Source: JAZRUF01 sp045636205
Lineage (GTDB): Bacteria > Bacillota > Clostridia > Oscillospirales > JAAYXM01
DNA length: 22,770 nt
NCBI GenBank assembly: GCA_045636205.1
Contig: JAZTXE010000002.1
Location: 1 to 22,770 of the forward strand
Reading direction: 5' to 3'
Shown: positions 16,816-22,551 of the stretch, in pieces
Position numbering within the stretch: position 1 is the stretch's first letter
How the letters are laid out: every line of letters begins with the position of its first letter
The notes under the pieces: generated by a model
What the model was told of the DNA's origin: nothing
What the model saw: the letters and a program-made list of their open reading frames with translations, nothing else
Database searches by the model: none
Made by a program: the position numbers and the translations under genes

Positions 16816-17198
16816 GTAAAAGGATGATTCTCCTGCTTGACACAGCGATTATTGCATGCGCTGCATCAGTTTATGCGTTATGGGATAAATTTGCAGTTTA
16901 TCTGCCTGCTTGTCCGTTAAGACAGTACCTGGGTGTATACTGCGTAGGCTGCGGTGGGACAAGATTTGTATATCATTTGATGAATTTTAACTTTTCTATG
17001 GCATTTGAAAATAATCCATATCTTTTTTTGCTCACTATTTATCTAATTGTATCATTTCTGTTACTCAATATATCAGTGCTTAGTGGCAAGAAAATACACA
17101 CAATACTTGTGAATGAAAAATGGTTGTGGGTTTGGGCAATTTCCGGGGGTCTGTTTTTTATAATGAGGAATATCGTTTTGTTATTTTGCACCACTTAA
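16812..17198 (+). CDS. DUF2752 membrane protein
   Basis: The product is about 128 residues. It carries the DUF2752 signature near residues 34-48: CPLRQYLGVYCVGCGGTRF, a Cys-rich loop between two membrane helices. Three hydrophobic segments are visible (about 5-25, 68-90 and 105-125). Function is unknown. The start chosen is TTG at 16812, which overlaps the preceding stop in TTGA and has TTGGGGG at 16797-16803 at a workable distance. An in-frame TTG at 16797 and ATG at 16824 are alternatives. DUF2752 and DUF4190 proteins are often neighbours in Bacillota, which suggests a shared role. Confidence 0.8.
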   Translation: MSKRMILLLDTAIIACAASVYALWDKFAVYLPACPLRQYLGVYCVGCGGTRFVYHLMNFNFSMAFENNPYLFLLTIYLIVSFLLLNISVLSGKKIHTILVNEKWLWVWAISGGLFFIMRNIVLLFCTT

Positions 17199-17261
17199 TG
17201 CTTAAATAAAAAAGGCTTTCCCTCTGAACAAGTCCAGTAAAAACGGACAATAGCAAAAAGC

Positions 17262-17299
17262 ACCTCCTATGGTAGAATTAAAAAACTACCATAGGAGGT
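17262..17299. repeat. Perfect 14-bp palindrome that would mask an AGGAGGT site
   Basis: ACCTCCTATGGTAG (17262-17275) and CTACCATAGGAGGT (17286-17299) are exact reverse complements around the ten-base loop AATTAAAAAA. On the plus strand the right arm contains AGGAGGT, a full Shine-Dalgarno sequence, but no start codon follows at a suitable distance. On the minus strand the stem is followed by TGCTTTTTG, so it could also act as a second terminator for rpmB. With 17213-17235 (GGCTTTCCCTCTGAACAAGT and onward) it resembles the left end of an IS5-like element; that is inference. Confidence 0.75.
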
Positions 17300-17317
17300 T
17301 TCGCTAAAGCACTAAAG

Positions 17318-17350
17318 TAAAAGGTACTGTTTGATTTTTCAAACAGTACC
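17318..17350 (-). terminator. Rho-independent terminator of rpmB
   Basis: Read on the minus strand, GGTACTGTTTGA (17350-17339) and TCAAACAGTACC (17334-17323) form a perfect 12-bp stem with a four-base loop, followed by TTTTAC. It begins 23 bases after the rpmB stop codon. Confidence 0.88.
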
Positions 17351-17372
17351 TAACTTACATAAGTATGCGTTT

Positions 17373-17561
17373 TTAAACTGCGCGAGTAACCTTACCGGAG
17401 CGGAGGCATCTCGTACAAACGTAAACATGGCGGGGAGAACCATCAACCACAGCCTTGACACGTCTGATATTGGGTTTCCAAGCCTTATTTGAACGTCTGT
17501 GTGAATGGGAAACCTTAATGCCAAAAGTAACGCCCTTATCGCAAATCTCACATTTAGCCAT
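17373..17561 (-). CDS. rpmB: 50S ribosomal protein L28
   Basis: The 62-residue protein reads MAKCEICDKGVTFG, then the basic SHSHRRSNKAWKPNIRRV region that binds 23S rRNA. It has two CxxC pairs (Cys4/Cys7 and Cys49/Cys52), so it is the zinc-binding form of L28. The ATG at 17561-17559 is preceded by AGGAGGTG seven bases away; an open frame extends eight codons further but would contain the ribosome site. The gene is alone and opposite to its neighbours, which is common for rpmB in Clostridia. A promoter at 17695-17667 and a terminator at 17350-17318 make it a single-gene unit with a leader of about 100 bases. Confidence 0.96.
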   Translation of the reverse strand: MAKCEICDKGVTFGIKVSHSHRRSNKAWKPNIRRVKAVVDGSPRHVYVCTRCLRSGKVTRAV

Positions 17562-17666
17562 TTGCTGCACCTCCTTTAGAACCAACCGGCTATCTGGATA
17601 CCGCGTAAAATGTTAAATACACGGATTTATACATAAAATACCGTCTGAATTTTTACGGCTTTTAAT

Positions 17667-17695
17667 ATAATATCAGAAATTTCAGAAAAATGCAA
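17667..17695 (-). promoter_or_regulatory. Probable promoter of rpmB
   Basis: On the minus strand TTGCAT (17695-17690) and TATTAT (17672-17667) are 17 bp apart, and the -10 box is preceded by TGA, an extended -10 element. The distance to the rpmB ATG (about 105 bases) leaves room for an untranslated leader. The -10 region coincides with the left arm of an inverted repeat shared with the hprK upstream region. Confidence 0.6.
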
Positions 17696-17734
17696 GGGGA
17701 AATAATAAAAAAATTTCTGATATTTTTGTTTTTT
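17670..17734 (+). terminator. Inverted repeat with T-tract, possible plus-strand terminator or operator
   Basis: ATATCAGAAATTT (17670-17682) and AAATTTCTGATAT (17711-17723) are perfect 13-bp inverted copies, 28 bases apart, followed on the plus strand by TTTTGTTTTTTTATTTT. As RNA this is a long-looped terminator that would stop read-through from the radA operon before hprK. As DNA it brackets the rpmB -35 box and could be an operator. The sequence alone does not decide. Confidence 0.5.
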
Positions 17735-17755
17735 TATTTTATGAGCAATTCCACG

Positions 17756-17784
17756 TTGCAAATAAGGGCTTGTCAGTATATAAT
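17756..17784 (+). promoter_or_regulatory. Sigma-A promoter of hprK
   Basis: TTGCAA (17756-17761) and TATAAT (17779-17784) are exactly 17 bp apart, with a perfect -10 box. Transcription would start near 17791, about 30 bases before the hprK ATG. The tRNA-Leu promoter at 22135 has the same TTGCAA-17-TATAAT arrangement. Confidence 0.82.
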
Positions 17785-17791
17785 ATATAGA

Positions 17792-17805
17792 AGAAAAGCG
17801 CTTAT
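17792..17805 (+). promoter_or_regulatory. Possible cre-like site at the hprK transcription start
   Basis: GAAAAGCGCTTATA matches the CcpA operator consensus TGAAARCGYTTTCA at ten of fourteen positions, including the entire AARCGYTT core (17796-17803). It would overlap the transcription start of hprK, a position where CcpA binding represses. The outer bases match poorly, so this may be chance. Confidence 0.3.
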
Positions 17806-17821
17806 AACGGAGGATACGGTT

Positions 17822-18763
17822 ATGGAAGAAAACTACGGCCATTATACAATTAAGCTTCAGGAGATAATAAATGAATTAAATCTTGATGTCATTTACGGAC
17901 CGGAGGGTTACGAGGATATTGAGATAGAGTGCAACGACGTAAATCGTCCCGGCTTGCAATTGTCCGGATTTTTTGATTTTTTTGACAATAAGCGTATAGA
18001 GATAGTGGGAATGGTAGAGATGGAATACCTCAACTCACTTTCGGATGAGGAGCGTCTTAAAAGCTTTGAGGGGCTTTTGTCTATTGACGTTCCGGCAATT
18101 ATTTTTACGCGAGGAATGTGCCCGTCGGATGAGCTTATTGAGGCAGCTAAAAGGTATAATACTCCGCTTTTAAAGAGCGAAGAGCAAACCTCGGCATTTA
18201 TGGCGGCTCTTATCGCGTACCTTAACGTATGCCTTGCGCCGCGCATTACACGCCATGGTGTACTTGTTGAGGTATACGGCGAGGGTATCCTCCTTTTGGG
18301 AGAGAGTGGTGTCGGAAAAAGCGAAACCGCGATTGAGCTTGTAAAACGTGGTCATCGCCTTATAGCAGACGATGCGGTCGAACTTAAAAAAGTTTCTGCA
18401 AAAGCTATTGTAGGAAGTGCACCGGAAATTATACGCCACTTTATCGAGCTTCGCGGCATCGGCGTGGTTGATGTGCGCCGTATATTCGGTATGGGTGCAG
18501 TTAAGCCGACCGAAAAGGTTGATTTGATAATTAACCTTGAGCAGTGGCGAGCAGATAAGCATTACGACCGACTGGGGATGGACAATGAATATTCCCAGAT
18601 TCTGGACGTAAGCATACCGTGCCTTACGGTTCCGGTAAAACCCGGACGAAACCTTGCGGTTATTATCGAAGTAGCAGCGATGAATAACCGTCATAAGAAG
18701 ATGGGATATAACGCTGCGCAGGAGCTTACCCAGCGTATAAACGAACATTTTGAACAGATGTAG
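17822..18763 (+). CDS. hprK: HPr kinase/phosphorylase
   Basis: The 313-residue protein has the N-terminal DRTGG-like domain (1-130), His145 in RHGVLVEVYG, Walker A GESGVGKS at 160-167, IADDAVEL at 181-188 and the family signature ELRGIGVVDVRRIFGMGAVK from residue 209. HprK phosphorylates Ser46 of HPr in response to fructose-1,6-bisphosphate and reverses this at high phosphate, setting carbon catabolite repression. The ATG at 17822 is preferred because CGGAGGA lies eight bases upstream and a strong promoter ends at 17784; a frame opening at 17690 would start upstream of the promoter. A glucokinase gene follows after 16 bases, a functional link to sugar use. Confidence 0.96.
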   Translation: MEENYGHYTIKLQEIINELNLDVIYGPEGYEDIEIECNDVNRPGLQLSGFFDFFDNKRIEIVGMVEMEYLNSLSDEERLKSFEGLLSIDVPAIIFTRGMCPSDELIEAAKRYNTPLLKSEEQTSAFMAALIAYLNVCLAPRITRHGVLVEVYGEGILLLGESGVGKSETAIELVKRGHRLIADDAVELKKVSAKAIVGSAPEIIRHFIELRGIGVVDVRRIFGMGAVKPTEKVDLIINLEQWRADKHYDRLGMDNEYSQILDVSIPCLTVPVKPGRNLAVIIEVAAMNNRHKKMGYNAAQELTQRINEHFEQM

Positions 18764-18779
18764 AAAGGTAGATTAAACA

Positions 18780-19709
18780 ATGCGTGTAGGAATTGATTTA
18801 GGTGGAATGAGCGTCAAAGCCGGACTGGTTGACGATAATTATAATATCGTAAAGAAGGACAGTGTGGTTACGGATATTAATTCCGGTGAACAGATAATAA
18901 ATGATATTATTATGCTCTGTGAGCGAATGAAAGCGGCAACACCGGACGGTAAGCTCGACTCAATAGGCATAGGAGTTCCCGGACATGTTGATTCAAAGAG
19001 CAAGATGGTTCTTTATTGCAATAATGTACCTATTTCAAATATCGATGTGCGTGCCAAAGTTGAAGAAGCTTGCGGAGTAAAGACGTTTATCGACAACGAT
19101 GCAAATGTAGCCGCACTCGGTGAGGTTATTGCAGGTGCGGCAAAGGGATATGACAGTGCGGTAATGATTACGCTTGGAACAGGCGTCGGTTCCGGTATAG
19201 TCATAAACCGCAGAATATTCGTCGGTTGCAACGGTGCAGCGGGCGAGTTGGGACACATGGTAATAAAAGAAGATGGACTTCCGTGCAACTGCGGAAGACA
19301 CGGTTGCTTTGAGTTGTATGCATCAGCAACCGCGCTTATACGCCAGACCAGAGAGGCAATGGTCAATGCGCCGGACAGCATTATGTGGAAATACTGCGAA
19401 GGAGATATATTCAAAGTTAACGGAAAAACTGCATTTGATGCACTCAGGGCAGGGGATGAAACAGGTACCCGTGTTATTTACCAGTTTGTAAGATACCTTG
19501 CAGTCGGCGTAGTCGATATGATAGATATTCTGCAACCCGATGCAATCATTATAGGCGGCGGTATATCCAAAGAGAAAGATTATCTCATAAAACCGCTTGA
19601 GAAGATAGTTGAGGAAGAGCGTTACTCAAAGGGTGATACTCAGACTAAAATTATCGTCGCAGAGCTTGGAAATGACGCGGGCATAATCGGCGCGGCATAT
19701 TTAGATTAA
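18780..19709 (+). CDS. glk: ROK-family glucokinase
   Basis: The 309-residue protein has the ATP-binding DLGGMSVKAG at 6-15, IGVPGHVD at 64-71, catalytic Asp107 in DNDANVAALGE, GTGVGSGI at 133-140, and the ROK zinc site made by His159 and the CNCGRHGC cluster (Cys169, Cys171, Cys176). The GELGH and FELYAS blocks are as expected for glucokinases rather than ROK repressors, and there is no helix-turn-helix N-terminus. It phosphorylates glucose with ATP in the cytoplasm. AAAGG at 18764-18768 precedes the ATG. Another ROK sugar kinase activity, such as on mannose or N-acetylglucosamine, cannot be excluded. Confidence 0.9.
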   Translation: MRVGIDLGGMSVKAGLVDDNYNIVKKDSVVTDINSGEQIINDIIMLCERMKAATPDGKLDSIGIGVPGHVDSKSKMVLYCNNVPISNIDVRAKVEEACGVKTFIDNDANVAALGEVIAGAAKGYDSAVMITLGTGVGSGIVINRRIFVGCNGAAGELGHMVIKEDGLPCNCGRHGCFELYASATALIRQTREAMVNAPDSIMWKYCEGDIFKVNGKTAFDALRAGDETGTRVIYQFVRYLAVGVVDMIDILQPDAIIIGGGISKEKDYLIKPLEKIVEEERYSKGDTQTKIIVAELGNDAGIIGAAYLD

Positions 19710-19726
19710 ACTGATTAGGTGAAAAA

Positions 19727-22123
19727 ATGCTTGAAAAATACAGCGTATCAGATTTTTTAGAGCTGAGGAAAAAACGCATAGATTTGGAATTTAAAAACTT
19801 GAATTCCATGCAAAGGCAAGCTGCAATGCACACTGAAGGACCGCTTTTACTTCTCGCGGGTGCAGGAAGCGGAAAAACTACCGTGCTTATAAACCGAATA
19901 GCCAATATCATCCGCTTCGGATGTGCGTATATGTCCGAAGATTTGCCGCCGTTTTTAAGTGATGCGGATTGCGAGTTTTTGGAGGAGTACATAAATAATC
20001 CTACCGATGAAAAGTCGCGTATGGCAGACCAGATATGCGCAGTTAGACCTGCGGCACCTTGGTCTATTATTGCTATTACTTTTACAAACAAGGCTGCAAA
20101 AGAGCTTAAAGAACGTTTGGAACGCGCGATAGGTGCCGAGGCAAACGATGTTTGGGCGGCAACGTTCCATTCTGCATGCGTGCGTATTTTAAGACGTGAT
20201 ATTGATAAGCTGGGGTTTGATAAATCGTTTACTATTTATGATACGTCTGACAGTGAACGTGTCATGAAGGATGTTATTAAAGAATTTAACGTTGAAGAAA
20301 AGTCCTTTCCGGCGAAAGCTGTTTTGAATATCATCGGAAAAGCTAAGGACAATATGCAAACGCCTGCTATGTTTTCCGAAGATGTAAAAGGTGACTGGCG
20401 GCTTACAAAAATTGCTGAGCTTTATGCAAGTTATCAAAAGAAGTTAAGACAGGCAAACGCCTTGGATTTTGATGATATAATCATGCATACGGTTACGCTC
20501 CTGCGCGACTTTAAAGAAGTGCGTGAGTATTATCAGAATAAGTTTAAATATGTTCTTATAGATGAATACCAGGATACAAACCACGCGCAGTACCTGCTTG
20601 CATCTTTGCTTGCAGGAAAGCATAAAAATATATGCGTTGTAGGCGATGATGACCAGAGTATTTACCGTTTCAGAGGCGCGACTATTGAGAATATTCTTGA
20701 GTTTGAAGACCAGTATGAAAATGCAAAGACGATTCGTCTTGAGCAAAACTATCGCTCGACCAAAAATATTTTGTGTATAGCAAACAGTGTTATTGCCAAC
20801 AACAAAGGTCGAAAGAGCAAAAAACTGTGGACAGATAACAGTGACGGCGGTCTTACAAAGTTATATTGCGCGTCAAATGAAACCGATGAAGCGAACTATA
20901 TAGCAAAAACCATGCTCGACGGATATGCAAGCGGCAAAAAATGGCGTGATTTTGCGGTTCTATACCGAATTAATGCGCAGTCCAACCAGATTGAAAATGC
21001 GCTTAAGAAAAACGGAATACCGTATCGCATAATCGGCGGACTGCGCTTCTTTGATCGCGCGGAAGTAAAAGATATGCTTGCCTATCTTTGGGTTATCCAT
21101 AACCCAACGGATGCTGTGAGACTGAAACGGATAATAAATGTTCCGGCGAGAAAAATAGGTGCTGCAACCGTTGAAAAGGCGGAAATAATTGCACGGGAAG
21201 AAAATATAAGCCTATTCGAGGTTCTTGAGAATGCCTCGGTTTATCCTGAACTTGCGCGCAGTGCCCAACTGCTTATGGGCTTTGCACAAATGATACGAAA
21301 GCTCCAGAACCTCGCCCAAACAGTACCTGTTTCTCAGATGTATGACGAATTGGTGCGAATATGCGGATATGCGGATATGCTTATTTCAAAGAACGATGAG
21401 GAGTCTAAAGGCAGGCTTGAAAATATCCAGGAACTTAAATCAAACATCATCGAATTTGAAAAGCAAAATGAGGAAAATGCAACTCTTGGCGCGTTTTTGG
21501 ACGAAATTGCACTTTTTACCGATATAGAAAATTATGACCAGGAAACCGATGCAATAGTTATGATGACTATCCACAGTGCAAAAGGTCTGGAGTTTCCAAC
21601 TGTATTCCTCTGCGGCGCGGAGGAGGGTGTGTTCCCGGGGATTCGCTCCATAGGAATTGATGAAGAGATTGAGGAAGAACGCAGGCTTTTCTATGTTGCA
21701 GCTACGCGTGCGAGAAAAGATTTGCATATCTCGCATGCAGCGTCGAGAATGCTCTTCGGTCAGACCTCATATAACAGACCGTCAAGGTTTGTTGAAGAGA
21801 TCCCAAAAGATTATCTGGATATTGTATATCCTGCATCCGTCAATGTAATAAGCGTAAGTCAGACGAGAAACAGCGGCGAATATTATAAACCCAAGGCGAG
21901 ACCGTCAAACATCTTTGCATCGTCAGTCACAACTGCGAAAACAGATGTAAAGGCGGATAGCTTTAAACCTGGCGATAAGCTGACGCACAAGAGCTTTGGC
22001 AAGGGAATGGTTATTACAGCAAAACCTATAGGCGGGGATGTTCTTTTGGAAATTGCTTTTGATTCGGTGGGGACAAAACGCCTTATGCTCAAGACTGCAG
22101 CTCAATATATTTCCAAAGAATAA
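19727..22123 (+). CDS. pcrA: UvrD/PcrA-type ATP-dependent DNA helicase
   Basis: The 798-residue SF1A helicase has Q-motif LNSMQRQA, Walker A AGAGSGKT at 44-51, ITFTNKAAKELKER near 117, ATFHSACVRILRRD, DEYQDTNHAQY, VVGDDDQSIYRFRGA, LEQNYRST, TIHSAKGLEF and VAATRARKDL. The last 50 residues (KPGDKLTHKSFGKGMVI...) form the Tudor-like C-terminal domain that binds RNA polymerase in PcrA. PcrA unwinds DNA in repair and removes RecA and RNA polymerase obstacles. An insertion of about 45 residues (62-109) separates motif I from motif Ia and is not present in classical PcrA. The ATG at 19727 follows TAGGTG. Confidence 0.95.
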   Translation: MLEKYSVSDFLELRKKRIDLEFKNLNSMQRQAAMHTEGPLLLLAGAGSGKTTVLINRIANIIRFGCAYMSEDLPPFLSDADCEFLEEYINNPTDEKSRMADQICAVRPAAPWSIIAITFTNKAAKELKERLERAIGAEANDVWAATFHSACVRILRRDIDKLGFDKSFTIYDTSDSERVMKDVIKEFNVEEKSFPAKAVLNIIGKAKDNMQTPAMFSEDVKGDWRLTKIAELYASYQKKLRQANALDFDDIIMHTVTLLRDFKEVREYYQNKFKYVLIDEYQDTNHAQYLLASLLAGKHKNICVVGDDDQSIYRFRGATIENILEFEDQYENAKTIRLEQNYRSTKNILCIANSVIANNKGRKSKKLWTDNSDGGLTKLYCASNETDEANYIAKTMLDGYASGKKWRDFAVLYRINAQSNQIENALKKNGIPYRIIGGLRFFDRAEVKDMLAYLWVIHNPTDAVRLKRIINVPARKIGAATVEKAEIIAREENISLFEVLENASVYPELARSAQLLMGFAQMIRKLQNLAQTVPVSQMYDELVRICGYADMLISKNDEESKGRLENIQELKSNIIEFEKQNEENATLGAFLDEIALFTDIENYDQETDAIVMMTIHSAKGLEFPTVFLCGAEEGVFPGIRSIGIDEEIEEERRLFYVAATRARKDLHISHAASRMLFGQTSYNRPSRFVEEIPKDYLDIVYPASVNVISVSQTRNSGEYYKPKARPSNIFASSVTTAKTDVKADSFKPGDKLTHKSFGKGMVITAKPIGGDVLLEIAFDSVGTKRLMLKTAAQYISKE

Positions 22124-22134
22124 TAAAAAAGCTC

Positions 22135-22163
22135 TTGCAAATATCAATATGTTGTTGTATAAT
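22135..22163 (+). promoter_or_regulatory. Promoter of tRNA-Leu
   Basis: TTGCAA (22135-22140) and TATAAT (22158-22163) are 17 bp apart. The predicted start near 22170 is about 32 bases before the mature tRNA. The -35 box begins 11 bases after the pcrA stop. Confidence 0.8.
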
Positions 22164-22195
22164 AGCTATTGTTCTGAGGTTTCGGGGCAATAGCT
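22164..22195 (+). other. Inverted repeat in the tRNA-Leu leader
   Basis: AGCTATTG (22164-22171) and CAATAGCT (22188-22195) are perfect 8-bp inverted copies with a 16-base spacer. The left arm begins right after the -10 box, so part or all of it may lie upstream of the transcription start. If transcribed, the stem would end six bases before the tRNA 5' end, beside the RNase P cleavage site. Confidence 0.5.
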
Positions 22196-22201
22196 TAATA
22201 T

Positions 22202-22288
22202 GCCGGTGTGTCGGAACTGGCAGACGAGACAGACTCAAAATCTGTTGTCAGCAATGGCGTGTGGGTTCGAGTCCCACCACCGGCACCA
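22202..22288 (+). tRNA. tRNA-Leu (anticodon CAA)
   Basis: A type II tRNA of 87 bases with encoded CCA. The acceptor stem GCCGGTG pairs with CACCGGC (22278-22284), followed by A and CCA. The anticodon stem is ACAGA/TCTGT and the loop CTCAAAA has anticodon CAA at 22236-22238, reading UUG. The variable arm (22246-22260) forms a four-pair stem with loop GCAA, and the T arm is GTGGG-TTCGAGT-CCCAC. The D arm carries the GG of GAACTGG. The long variable arm plus A discriminator identifies leucine rather than serine. Confidence 0.95.
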
Positions 22289-22382
22289 AAAATCGACAAG
22301 ATTCTTAAGAATCTTTTCGATTTTATTTATTTATTACCTATTCACTCTTCGCTGTTCCCTAAAATGCTTTGTCGATTTTTGG
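22286..22382. repeat. 14-bp inverted copy of the tRNA 3' junction
   Basis: CCAAAAATCGACAA (22286-22299), which includes the tRNA CCA, recurs as its exact reverse complement TTGTCGATTTTTGG at 22369-22382. The enclosed 69 bases hold the tRNA terminator and an AT-rich stretch. A shorter pair, TATTCACT at 22339-22346 and AGTGAATA at 22398-22405, lies across the same region. The stretch 22325-22520 shows no gene. Confidence 0.7.
22289..22327 (+). terminator. Terminator of tRNA-Leu
   Basis: AAAATCGA (22289-22296) pairs with TCGATTTT (22317-22324), enclosing the palindrome AAGATTCTTAAGAATCTT (22298-22315). The stem starts at the base after CCA and ends in TTTTATTT, so it is a long hairpin with a T-tract placed immediately after the tRNA. 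Confidence 0.8.
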
Positions 22383-22422
22383 AAAGTAATAGGTGATAGT
22401 GAATAAGGAAGAAGTTAATGTT

Positions 22423-22440
22423 GCTTTGCTTGTGCAAAGC
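22423..22440. repeat. Short hairpin between tRNA-Leu and the transposase
   Basis: GCTTTGC (22423-22429) and GCAAAGC (22434-22440) form a perfect 7-bp stem with loop TTGT, followed by TTATTTTATG on the plus strand. It could be a weak terminator or part of the palindrome-rich border of the transposase gene. Confidence 0.5.
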
Positions 22441-22521
22441 TTATTTTATGTTGAATCTAAACCGTTATGATTTACAAAAAGAAAAAATCCTATCTTATGA
22501 GGTGTATGCTTAAGGACAGTA

Positions 22522-22551
22522 AAAGGTCGTAGCGATTTCGCTACGACCTTT
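22522..22551 (-). terminator. Perfect hairpin at the end of the transposase gene
   Basis: AAAGGTCGTAGCG (22522-22534) and CGCTACGACCTTT (22539-22551) are exact reverse complements around ATTT. The stem overlaps the transposase stop codon at 22552-22550, and on the minus strand it ends in TTTTACTG. It is both a plausible terminator and a candidate REP-like palindrome for the transposase. Confidence 0.75.

Noticed and set aside
17562..17585. Extended L28 start eight codons upstream
   Set aside because: The extension contains the AGGAGGTG ribosome site, and L28 begins MAKCE in the family.
17690..17821. Longer N-terminus for hprK starting at an ATG at 17690
   Set aside because: It would include the T-tract, the promoter and the ribosome site. 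HprK proteins are about 310 residues, matching the start at 17822.
22286..22382. Prophage or genomic island attachment site at tRNA-Leu
   Set aside because: The repeated junction is inverted, not direct, and there is no integrase or phage gene in the window.
22200..22406. Two overlapping plus-strand open frames of 62-68 codons
   Set aside because: Both run through the tRNA-Leu gene and its terminator. The tRNA structure explains the sequence, and no ribosome site precedes either frame.
22325..22520. CRISPR array or tandem repeat block
   Set aside because: The repeats are single inverted pairs, without regular spacing or direct repetition.
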